From: Glossina fuscipes
Lineage: Eukaryota > Arthropoda > Insecta > Diptera > Glossinidae
Length of the DNA stretch: 64,000 nt
Direction of reading: 5' to 3'
Assembly (NCBI RefSeq): GCF_014805625.2
Contig: NW_023998458.1
Location: 2,748,174 to 2,812,173, forward strand
In this document: one piece after another, positions 25,101-37,821 of the stretch
Position numbering within the stretch: the first letter of the stretch is position 1
Layout: each line of letters begins with the position of its first letter
The notes under the pieces: generated by a model
What the model was told of the DNA's origin: nothing
Database searches by the model: none
Seen by the model: only the letters and a program-made list of their open reading frames with translations
Made by a program: the position numbers and the translations under genes

Positions 25101-28100
25101 CCTTGTTTGTCCGTTTGTCCCGCTCTCAATTTGCAGATTTCGAAGCAAACTTTTGGTCAATATGCGTCTAACGCGGCATCTAAGCACTTTTAAATTCATC
25201 TGCAATTGCCATCAACTTTGCATGCTCCTGTCGATGGCCATGTCTGACGACGATCTAGAATTTCGTGAAAACGTTGAACAAAATCTTTCCGTTTGCCTAC
25301 AACTTACAAAGCCGCGTTATGGCTATCGAAGGGATAGGCATTCCAAATGCTATGTAGGCCATAATTTTTTCTTTCCCTATACTTGTATAAAGATTTGGTT
25401 CATTTGCAAAGCAAAAATTCATAGTAAAAAACTTGCTGCTGCTGGGATATTTGTATTCAAGCAGAATTTTGCGCTTGTATAGTGTATACACATACAAATG
25501 CGTGTATACATTGTATATAATATGCATGAAAATCATAGGAATTCCAGAGGAAACGGAGAAAGCCAAAGTGATTTGTAATAAAATAACTTTGTGTTATCAC
25601 CAATTAGTTATGTCATCCATCGTTACGGATCTGTGCTGCTCAATGAGTTTCGAGAACCTTCGTTAAATCCATTGGAATTTATAATCTATTTCTCTGCCAT
25701 ACATAAATAACAATAACAATGCAACAACAACAACAACAACAACAGCTGATCTTATGGTTCAATTTATGCTGGCTCATTATTGTTGCCTGCCTGCTCCCAG
25801 TCCCAAAATTTTGTGCAGCTCTTCGCTCATGTAACACATATTTGCCTTCTTTCAATTTGCACAAAAATTATTATTAGTCGTATTTATTTTAAATAAAATG
25901 TTTGCATGCAACTATGTAAGCGATTATAAAATCACTCGATGCAATGCGATGCGATGCGATTGTTATAATTGAGACTGATGATGATACTAATGTGTTACTG
26001 TGTAGCAATTGTGATGATATTTGCTGAGACAATGATGACGTTGTCGACAAATGTTACTATAAAAGTGTGTATGTGCGTGCTTTATAGCTGTTGTCAACAA
26101 TGAACTTGCGTAAATTGCTTACTTAATATATCTATGTATTCTGAGCAACAGCGGCATCGGCAGTCGGCAGTCGGCAGTCAGCAGTAGGCAGTGGCGGTTG
26201 ATTGACCAGTTTACACACATGTATTGCTTCAGTTTAGAAAAATTTGAAAAGTCAGTCTGTAAAACCTGTACAGCCAGCGAGCCAGCCAGCCAGCTGGCGA
26301 GACACAGCCAGTCATCCAGTCATTATTAGTTTTAGGTCAGTCACTCTGTTGGTCCTCACACACACCTCTAAGCAATCAATAACGAATTACTAAGCGATTT
26401 GAGAAATAAATGTCAGACATATTCACCTACATCTACACCTCCTATCCTACCTATTACTACTACTACTACTACTACTACTACCACTACTACTACTACTACT
26501 ACTACTAGTAGTACTACTTACCCTACCACCTATCAATTATCCACAAATTTGCATATGTCTCTCTCATACAGGTTCAAATAATATAATTGCAAGTGCTGTT
26601 GTAACGTTTTGTTTTCTTATTCAGTTCATTCAACCGACCGATATTATTTAGATCAAATATTTTAACTGTCATCGTTATCATTGCGCTAATTTCGACTGTT
26701 GTTATCTTTGTTATGATATTTGTTCAAATTCATCATTACATTGAAAATTTTTCTAATACTCATCTTTGTTTTGAATATTTTCAAAACTTACGGGTTAACG
26801 ATGTAATTAACACTTTAACATACAGTTTAATAAACAACAATTTTCACTTTTCTAAACAAGAAACAATGCTTTTATAGTTTCTTGTTGTTCGTCTTCCTTT
26901 AAATATATTTTAGAAAAAAAAAAAAGAAAAAAAAAAGTAGAAAAGTTCTTCCCCTTCTTCGACGATTCCTTTATTCCCCCGAAAAAGCATAATGAAAGTT
27001 GAAGTTCTAACTACGGCGCTATTCCTTAATACAAAATCTTATAAGGATTTTGCTAAAATGTTTGCCAGACAGTCTACAACCTACACTGCACGTTCACTAA
27101 TGCATTATACGCCTTAACCCTTTCCTGCGCGATCTAATTCTTCTTTAAAAAAACCCACATTCCCGTCATCTTTTTAAAGGGAATTATGATTTTAATTTTT
27201 TCGTGGTTCACACTCAAAAGGAGAGCATCACTAAAAGCACTAAGACCTGGTAACCAGATAATTAAAGCGGCAAGAAATTTTGACAGGTCGTTCGAGGTCT
27301 TGTTGACTGTATTAGAAGACATCATAGTGGCGTATATTTCACATAACTGCCCTGGCCCCACTGGATAATTTCCGAAAACTGTTTTAAAAGCCGGCTGTGT
27401 GTAGTCTTTCGTAAAATACAAATCGCATTACGAATATAAGATAAGTAGCAAAAAAATTGAATCGACTCATTTAATCGATATCTAGATTTACCTTCACCTA
27501 ACAAGAGGCAAAGGTCCTTGCATCCAATTAATAGAATTAAATATGGACATCAGCTTTTGGATAGTTGGACAAAGCATTGTCCAGAGATTTGGAATTTTTA
27601 ATTGATATGAACTGAGAAAAAGTTAAAGACGATTAGAGCAGCGTTCGATGTCCATCGTTGAGCCTACTGCCGTTACGGCGAAGATTTTGGAACCCAAAAT
27701 TCGTCGTTTAGCAGTTAGACACGTTATTGACATCATTTCAATGTCGTTTGAAAAAGAGGCGGGTCTCAAACCGGCCTCAGGATGCATTTCTTTTTCAGAT
27801 GATTTCTAAGTCATATTATTTTTGAACCGCCATTTGAACTAGCAGTGCCGTACACTCATATTCCACTTGTTTTGAAAGAATGAAAATTTTGGCTCTAGTA
27901 GTTAAGTGCTAATGGTAATCCCTGATTTACTATCATTCTAGTCTGTACATGCATATTATGTTATATAATACAATATTACGGAATATGCCGTGTAGTTTGA
28001 AAGCGTGAAAGCAGTGGCATTTTAAAGCGATTCGGTCAGACGTCACTTTAAACGACAATGTCTGATCTATTGGTGGGCGAAGGGGCAAAAGACCGTCAAT

Positions 28101-31100
28101 TCCCCAAAATGTCCCTGTACGACCTATAATAATTTTGTATCTCGTATAAATTATGGGCCGAAGGAGTTACGAAGGCAGAGCGGGTATAGAAAGGACCAGG
28201 GCCCGTTCGGTAGATTAGATCACGTTCGTTCGTGTGTTCGTTAAAGGATAAGTTTAGTTGTAAGAGTCAGTGAGCCAAAAGTATAGAACCCCTCCCACGT
28301 CTCACGAACTAGCTAGCTCAGCAAAGGCACGTACATCGGTCTCATATGTCTCCAATCCTCCTAAAGTGGCACTTTCGAGTTGACCTAAAATTTAATACAG
28401 TTAGTTAATAGTTTTCTAGAGGCAGATAGGGAGAATACAGACAATATCGTTACATAAAAGTCGTGCAACATAGTGTTGGAAACTCCAAAGAACTTCTCCT
28501 TAAGGAAAGATACTTTTTTCTCATTTAATGACAAAATGTTTGCTTTTCTTAACAATTGATATTCAATGAAAGCAATGGATTGAGAAAGCAATTTTTTTCT
28601 TCAAAACTGAGGATTTTTCAAAGGCCGCAACGAGCTGATGATTGAATTCACAATCGAATGATACGCAGCCACCGTGTAAAAGAAAATTTGATCTACAGTG
28701 CTTCTTCCTTATATTAGAAATTTGTTTAGATGTACGAAAATATTTTCAACGTTGTGTCAGATCGGATTGTGGTCTTCGTGAGATAATATTTGTTTTTCGC
28801 GCTTTCCGCGTTACCTTTTGAGCTTGACTATATAGTCCATCTTTTATTTCTCTCAAAGCAGAAAACAACTAAAAACTGCTGCTGCTGATACTGATTTCAG
28901 TAAAGCGAAAATAAATCTTCACGTGCAGTAATCAATTCTTAGAATAATCTCTATGACTCATTTCCCAATCCATCTTCTATCGTCGCATAGTTGCATAGCA
29001 AGTAGAGCAGATTGCTCTTTATTATCACACGCATCAAGAATCAAATGTTGAAATACTTTTATAATTAAATTATTTTCAACTTCAAGTAAATATGCTTTTT
29101 AATCTAAAGCCGCCCCATCAAATATTCTAGAATCTAATTTAAGTTGTTTGATACAGTTTGTCCATTTAAGATTTCATGCTCCAAAAAAAAAAAAAAAACA
29201 ATTATTTCAAGTGGAAACCAGAAAAGAGATGGAAAACCTGTTTAAAGAAAAAACAAAAAATCAACTCCTCACAGCATTAGCGACCATATTGAAAATGAAC
29301 GAAAAACACTACACCACTTTACTTAATACACAATATACACACATATCTATACACATACACATATATGCATATATATATGTATAGAAAAAGAAAGCAAACG
29401 CAACAACACAATAGCAGCAGTAGAGCAGAACATTTAACAAATGGTGCGAATGAACCGAAAATACAAACAAACGATCAAAATACAAACAAGCGCAGGCATT
29501 ATTCCACAGCCACACAACTATCTGTAGTCACTTTTAGCTCCGCCTTTAATCCAATGTGTGTTGTGCAAGAGCATCAATGTATTTGTTTTGTATTTATTAA
29601 TGCGCCTGAGCACCAGTTCTCTTTCCTCCTCCTCCTGTTGTTGCTGCTGCTGCCGCTATTGCTATTGCTGCTATTGCTGCTGCTGCTGCTGCTGCTGTTG
29701 CTGCTATTGCAGTATAAAATTCTTATATATATTCACTCCTATGTACCATTTAAAAAAGAGGCTTTAATAAAATTGTGATTGTACGTACACTTTGGCTGAG
29801 GCTGACACTGAGACTGAGCATGGATGGATGGATGGATGGATGGGATAGTTGTGTGAGTATAATATACGTACATATGCATGTAAGCTAGTTTGACTGCTGT
29901 GCAGTGTTGTTGTGTTTCAAGTCAACATTATACGATAATCTTGAAAATTATATCGGCAGCCATTTGTTTTGGTTCGGCCCAATAATTTAGAATCGAATGA
30001 ATTTGAATTTTTATAGTTAAACACACGTTCGGCGGTTATGGACGCGTATCATACAAAAGCGGCAGAATTTTTCTTTCATTTCATTTATATAAATCATTCC
30101 AAAAGAACGGAGCAATAAATAATGAAAACAAAATTTCAGTTGAATTGCATTTCGTTTGAGCTGAGAGTTATTAACCTGATCTCACGAAAGGCTTGAAACG
30201 TGATTTGAGAATAATAGAATGTTTGAAAAAATCGTAATAAAATTTTCATATTTAAGTGAATTCGAAAATAAAAATTGAAATAAAAAAAAAAAATTAAAAA
30301 AAAAGAAAACTGAAAACAACAAAAGTATTAGGTGAATGGAATGTGTGAAGTGAGAACGGGAATGGGAAAACTAGATTAGAATTCGAAAGCCGAGCAAAAA
30401 GTGAAATATTTTAAATAATTATTGACGAAAGTTGTCTTCAATAAATAAAAAATCGGAGAAGGAATCGGTCGGTTACACATAACCAGTCAATAGTGAACTA
30501 AAACTATCTTATGTGGAATTAAGTTTGATTAAAGTTTGTAGATTAAGTTAATCGTTGATAATAACTGAAAAAAGACCTCCAAATTTTGGCATAATTGCGT
30601 GGGAAAAAAGTTCAAGAGATTAAATAAAAAAAAGCCTACAAATCGATTCGCTTGCTAATAGGTAAGACACTCCGTTATGAAAATGTAGAATAATTTAAGA
30701 ATAGCGAAGAATGTGAAAACATTTCTTTACCATAATGCAGATCAGTCACTATTTTTCCACTTTTTTTGTCTTCTACTTCGAAACAACACGCATGGCCGGC
30801 TTGTAATAATCTCAAGTTACTCAGTCTTAGGGATTTTTTCATATATTCTCTTTCTTCCTTCCACTTAATTCGCTTTGAGGTCAAAGTAATGACTAGGGTG
30901 GAGACGAGCTCACTACTTTTGCCGTTCTTCGGGCCAATTAGTTAGGTTATGATGAATAAAGCAAAGTGGGCAATTATTTTCCTTAATGCCGTAAAGCAGG
31001 TGAAGTGGCTTATCTTGCTAATTTTATTCTCAAGCATATATATCCTAAAGCATTTTTTTCCTCTCTGATGCCACAAAACTCACGAACTCTTGCCCCTAAG

Positions 31101-34100
31101 GCAAACATGATTTAACTGTTTGAGTACCAAGCAGCGCGATCGCGCTGTTCAGATTTTATGCCGAGAAATACCAGACAGTTTTGATAAAAAATCAATTGTC
31201 GACAATGCTCGAAATGTGCTGGGTTTTCTCGACATAAAATCTAAACAGCGCGACCGCGCTGCTTGGGATTCTTCGACAGTGTTTTTTCAAAACCGTCTGG
31301 TACTCAAACGGTTAATATTCATTTCGTTGATATTGAAATGAAAAGGGTCCGAAATTTCGCCCATTTTCCTTGTAATCTATAATCTTTTGGCGAAATATAC
31401 TAACAGCAAATAGTAATGAAAATTGAGCCTAGAAACTATCTTCCAAGCTTGAGTAATTGTAAAGAATCGTAACCGTCGTAAACGATCACCTTCGAATCTG
31501 AAACTTAGACCTTTCCTTAGATTGGTATACTTGCAAGCATTGCAAATGCATAGTTGATATGAGCAAAAGATTCCGGAAAACAGGGATATTCTTCGTTTAG
31601 GGTCTACTACAGGCTTGTCCGCCACTTGAGGCATTTGGTCCATTTCCATTGTTATCGCGTGTGCAGGAACTGGGAATATATATTGAGACCGATCGTAGAC
31701 TTGTAAAGAGTTGGGCAAGATGGACGTGACCACCAGATCTATTCTAACTTAAATATTGATTAAGGACATATACAACTTTATTGGGTCGATGAGACTTTCT
31801 TCTGAGCCTCGCAAAAATCTGTGTGTCTGGATATCGAACTAGTGGCTTAATCATCGGATCGGAGTTTATAGAGACGGACGCGTGTGTCATTGTTGACCTA
31901 GCTAGTTCGAGAGATATGGGAGGGTTTAAAATTTTTTTCCCACGGCAATATAAAAGAAATAAACGTGCCTTGGCCTTATAAGAAAAAACGGACGGACGAA
32001 ATCTGCATCCTACCCTACTAATGGTCTCTTTCCGCGATGATTCCCTTAGGCGACGAATTTCAAAAATCAGATAAGTGTTAGCAGCGTTGCTATGGTTTTC
32101 ATCTGCTATATATATATATAGTTACTCATTGCGCCCAACATAGAGTTACCCCTGGCTTAAAACGGCAGATAGAAATGTTTCAAGAAAGAAATAAAGAAAT
32201 GATTTATAATTATAGACAAAATAATAAAAATAATTAAACTGATTTGTAAAATGCCAAATACAATGGAAAAAATTTTTTATTAAATCAACCAAACTCGGAT
32301 AAACTAAACGGATGGAAAATAAATTTATTCCTTGAGTGATTTCCATTAAAACAGAGTGTGCATAAAATATGTATACAAAAGGTTGGAACGCTTGAGATTT
32401 TAATGTGTAAGACATTTCAAACTTTCTTAACGCTTTTGTAAAGAAATGTAAAGCCACCTCAAGGTGTCTTTTAATCCAAAAAACATTTTTTTTTGTAAAT
32501 TTTTTTTCAAACGCATTCTATCCCCCAAACACTTTTGTGTTAGGTACTGTTAAGAAAAACTTCTACTGATCACATGGCGGCGTTCGCCATGTTTAATTTA
32601 GAACTAGCGCACTTAGCTTGTCGCATTCTGCTCACCAAAACCTTTTATTTGATAACTATATGAAGGGGTAAGAGAAAGATCGTCGGTTACAAAAAAAATT
32701 GACTTCTTTGTCATCAAAAGCAAGGGAGTGTACAAAATTTCGGCAAGATCGGATGTACGGACACAGAAGGAAATTAATAGCTTTAAAAAATTCCTTATTT
32801 TTAAAATAAAATACCCCAAGTCATCCTTTATTTATTTATATAACGACTTTAAGACTTTTTATGAGAAAGTGTACCAAGCTTCATCAAAGTGCCCCAAAAA
32901 TTGCTGCCTTATGCACTTTGATCGCAAGAAAGCATGACGGACATAAGGAGGGATAAGCTTAGGCCGATTGAGAAAGTGATTATAATATAAAATGTTACAC
33001 TAAAAGGTGACTGTATTACAAGTCCTTCTGGGCATTTCCTCCATCCGCACAGATTTAATATGCCCTTGTACCACAAGCGCGTCAGAATATAAAAATTATA
33101 ATGTATTCACACGTCATAAAACGTGAAATAGTAAATTTCTGTGAAACTAGTCAAATTTATTTTTCGGAAGGAACATAACATTACGCACCGGCCCACTGGA
33201 ATTATGAGAAGTCTACGGCAAGAAACAAGTTCATTCAACTTGTAAACTAATGCTCGGGATGTCGGGAAAGGCTGACACCATAATAAGGATATGGATTTGT
33301 CTATACTCAACCTACATCTGCATTTCATCCTACCAACTTAAGGCTGACTCCCTAAAGCTGCTATAATGGTTACCCAAAGCTTTAAAAAACTATCTCTTCG
33401 CTGATTATGCCAGGGGTGTGCTCGCAATGTTTCCGACTATCCGAATATCCGACTTCACTGAGTTATCCATTTGGATCTGATAAATTTTGCTGACAATAAC
33501 GGGATTATTCTGGAGGATATTGTTAGGAACAATGCGGCAATTATTTTCGTAACTGCCAAATATTCATTGACGTTTGAAACAGGGCTGACCTCTGTCAGGC
33601 CCCCCAACGTCCTCTTCGTATAAATAATGTCAGATATATCCTGGCGTGTTTTTCTAGATTCTGAAGTTAACTTTGGCGAACATAGTAACGCAATGTGAGA
33701 TAAGAGACGACGTTAGTAAATATTATCTAAAACTATTACGTCACTGTTACATTATTTTGAAATTTATTTACATAATTTTACATATCAGAGAGGAGAAGAC
33801 CTAACGAAAGACCAGCCCACACAATGAAAAAAAATTGCCAACCTAGTACCCTTGCAATAGGAACGACAGTGTGCCTTACTTGTCACATATTGAGTATATA
33901 AATACCTATTTGATCGCTAATATTAAATATTAAACTAAGGCGCAGGAGAGACAATTACTACATCAACGAGTGTGTAGACGTGAAGAACGCCCTTAATTGC
34001 AGGTGACAAATATTCAACGAGTACGTAAGACCAACAATAATATCAAAACCCTTATGTGGATGGACATTATGCATTAAAAGTATTTTTATTACTATACGTT

Positions 34101-37100
34101 ATATATATATATATATATATATAAAAAGGTATCAAAAAATAACAAAGTAGAGTTGGCAAAGCCTAAAATAACATAAGCATAAATGAAAACGTGCTGTGTG
34201 TGTGTAGATGGGTGTGTGTGTGTGTGGATGGCAAAGCAATGTGTGTACAGTACTTTGAATGGCAATTGTAAGTGGCTGAAATACCTTTAATTGTACAAAT
34301 ACTATAACAATTATTAAAAGTAAACGTAAAAAACCAGTTGTTATTTTTACGACGAATTACGTTTTTAGAGCTGAAAGAAAAAAAAAAAAGAAAAACAGCT
34401 CGACATTGTTAAAAAACAAAAAAAAAAAAAAAAAAAAAGAAACGAAGGAAACCTCCAAAGTAAACATGGCCCGAGTGAATTCTTTCTTACCCACACAACA
34501 GAACGTGTAATTATCTCGGTATTAGTGTTTTAATGTCTGCAGTATTGCCCTGAACGCTTTAAGTAAACATGTCCGTATGGTTTGCTTTTTGGCCTTATGT
34601 TGTTTATATTGTTTTATTTATTTAAAATTTTGACCCAAACTCAAGTGCTGTTATGCACTCTACTGGAGCAAGTTAGTTTTGATCAGATAGCCTTTTTTTT
34701 TTCTTCATACACCTCCTGTGTAAGTTTTCAGTATATGTTTTCCGTTATTGCTGCTGCTGTTGCTGTTGCTGTTATAGTCGTAGCAGAGCGCCCACTATTT
34801 CGTTTAGTTAAATTCTTAAGAATTTTTCAAGATTTTCTATTTACTTTACATACATTTTTTGTGTTCTCTCTCTTAATTTATTTTTTTGCTTTTACGATTT
34901 TGTTCTTTTATAAAAATATTTTTATTATAAAGAAAATTGAGAAGAGAGAGAAGAATTTAATTTAGTAAAAAAAACGGAATATTATTTTGAAATCTAAATT
35001 AAAAAGAATTCATAATTTTCAGCTGCAGCTCAGTGTACAGAACAACAGTTGCTTCCTGCAAACGTTTCTTCTTCTTCTGAACAATAACATAAAGAATTTT
35101 ATGATTAATGATTTGTTAGTTTTTCTGCTGTTATAATTTTTATATAATTAATGATTTTTCATCTTTCGCTTACATTCGAAAATATTCGTTTTCGACAATT
35201 TAAATACAAACTTTAATTATCAAGAGATTTAGATGCATTTCAAGGTGTTTCGATTTTTTGTTTTTTATCTCACTTTGATTTTGTCTCCCAACTGTACGCT
35301 AAAACAAACTCTATACATCTACTCTAAACATCTATGAATTGTTAGGTTAAAGGGAATTTCTGCCGTCAACGATCTACTTTACGAGATTTACGAGGCCTAC
35401 GCAAGACCAATTCAGGTTCTCTACTATTCTGGAAATCGAAGACAACTACCAAGTTTCGCTTAACGGCGAAAGAATGATACGGGGAAAGCGATCAATGTAG
35501 CGAGTCATGCCTCTTTATAAGGATATGTTCAGCATCAGTATATATTTTAGGTATCATACGAAGCTATCTCAAAAAACTCGATTGCTAGATTCTAGAGTGG
35601 AGCGACTACTCAAAACGCAAAGTTGCTTTATTTGTAAAGGGATGAGGGAAAGTGCGGGTCTTCCCTAATCAATCCATTATTACCAGCCGAGATAAGCGGC
35701 CTGTGCATATGCATATTAAAGTCCCATTGATGAAAACCTTGTTAGCATTGCATTGTATTATAATTTCCTGAGGTAAGCGCAAGTGATCTGTGTACACATG
35801 TGTCCCATTGTGTATTAAGGATATTTTGATAACAAGCTATGCTAATATTAGCAGTCGGAAGGTAATCGTATCCCGGTTTGCATACTATAATAAAGTGATG
35901 CCATGAAAGCTTGCATTGCTCCCAGTCGCCTACCTAAGGACTCTCCCGGCCTTAAACACTAGGACAGTTGTTGTCTGCTTAATAAAAATCATGAAATCAT
36001 ATTAAATATTGTGTTAACGTTCGATAATATGATTTACATTTCATAAAAAACTGAAAGCAAAACTTTTCCTCAAACCTAATACTTTATAAACTGACGGCGA
36101 AGAATATTGTAATTATTCTCTATTCTTCTTCGATCAATATATATTTATTGTAAATATGTTTGAATGTTTGTAAATATTTAAGAATTATATTTTTATTGAT
36201 CACTCCCCTGAGGTCTGTCTTTATTTCACTTTTTCTATTCTCGCCGTAGTAATGATGAGAAATTTATAAAATGTTCACAGTCTACGCGTCCGCGCAACGT
36301 CAAGAGACCAGTTGTGCGCATATCTAGTACTAGCGAGTGTACAATTACACTTGATTTAGGAAATTAAACTTGATTTTAGATTTCTTTGCATTCCCGTTAG
36401 ATTAAGATCAACTAGTAGTTACCATTAGACTAACAATCTAACGATAGTTCGCATAATCGCGTTTGCACATAATCATGTTTTGCTTGCTCTTTGCTTTGCT
36501 TATGCATAATGCAGCAGATGCAAGTACGCGAGAATAAAGCAAAAAAGTCATAAATTTGATTTATTTGGTCTTTATATTACAAAGCAATAATTATAACACG
36601 GTAGGTATGCATATGCACGAGTGTGAGTGTGACTGCTTAGGTTAGTCAAAGCAATAGAGAGAGAAGAAGGATTGGATGTCAGGAACTCGATTTCAGGTGA
36701 ATGTGATTTACTTTGAATATCGTAGAAATTTTGAGAGGTGTTTTGAGGGTGTTGGAAGAATTAAGCCATGCGAATCTCTGCTCAGGTTAGGAAAGAGAAG
36801 ACACTTCTCGGCCATAAATGTTCTCATAGTAGTTAAGAAAAAGCAAAAAATCACTTATTTGTTTCAAAGTCAGATCGTCCAAGATTAGACAGGCGAACAT
36901 GCCTGCCACTAACAAAAGGGTTTCGAGAAAGATTCGCTTTATAGTAAAGTGCAAGTACCTGTCCAAGTTTGGAATGTGTTTTACTTTCAAAGCTTTAAGC
37001 TTCTATTTTTTTATTAAAACCATCTCCTCCCTTCCGGCTTCCCAGGGAAACCAGAATTCTATTTCTTGATGTTTACAGATTCAATCGAAATTTCTGCCAA

Positions 37101-37789
37101 CGTGATAAACTTTCTTTAGCGATGATCTAACTACATCAACAAGTGCATATTAATCCAGTTCCTTGTAGTTCTCTTCTATTTTGCTTGCAATTCCAACTCC
37201 TCTTATCAAGTCTACGCAACGCAATCGATAAGCAGCTCCTCTTTTATAACGTGGACCGAGATACATCTCGAGTAATTTTAAATTTTCTTTATTTTTCAGG
37301 TGAATATATACGATTGCCTTTGGACGAGATACTTAACGACGTTATACAATTTGCCGAATTGGCCGGAGAAACCGGTGAGGTAAGTCAATTATATATTATT
37401 TATTTATTTATTCATTTTTTTTTTGCTAGTCTAGAAAAAACCTTCGAATTTATTGTGTTTAATAATTTTTCTTTCTTTGTATATAGATTAACGAAAGTAG
37501 CAACGGTGCCAGCACTTCAGCTGCAGCCGCTGCCATCGTTAATAATCAAAATTCTATAAAATTGAAATCTGAAAGAGATGTTGAGCAGCATAGTGATGAG
37601 TTAACCGGCAACAATAATAATTCCGCGTTTAAATCGACAACAACAACAACAACAACACTGAAAACGATTAAAAGTGAAGTTGATGTGAAAAAGGAAAAAA
37701 GTATTGAAGTCAGCCAAAAAGATAAGAAAAACAACAATAATAAAACAGAAAGTGAAGCAAGCACTAAGAACAAAGGCAAAGTTGAACAG

Positions 37790-37821
<32 letters not shown>

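Larger units (their letters stand above)
16609..37299 (+). other. cnc: cnc intron 2 (20,691 bp), splits the ETGE glycine codon
   Basis: Donor GTAAGT at 16609, acceptor TTTTTCAG ending 37299, phase 1. Holds transposon relics, many microsatellites, a candidate nested small ORF on the minus strand (20744-21055) and a candidate promoter/5' exon for the CncB isoform (about 30100-30661). Stretches not listed separately (for example 18000-20700, 27100-29100, 32500-34100, 34900-36900) show no exon or element I can name. Confidence 0.85.

Noticed and set aside
25087..25482. 131-residue plus-strand frame with a Cys/His-rich start
   Set aside because: Its 5' part is the reverse complement of the GGACAGAC repeat class; not taken as a gene.
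29365..29778. 137-residue frame with a poly-Leu end
   Set aside because: The Leu and Cys runs are a CTG microsatellite read in two frames.
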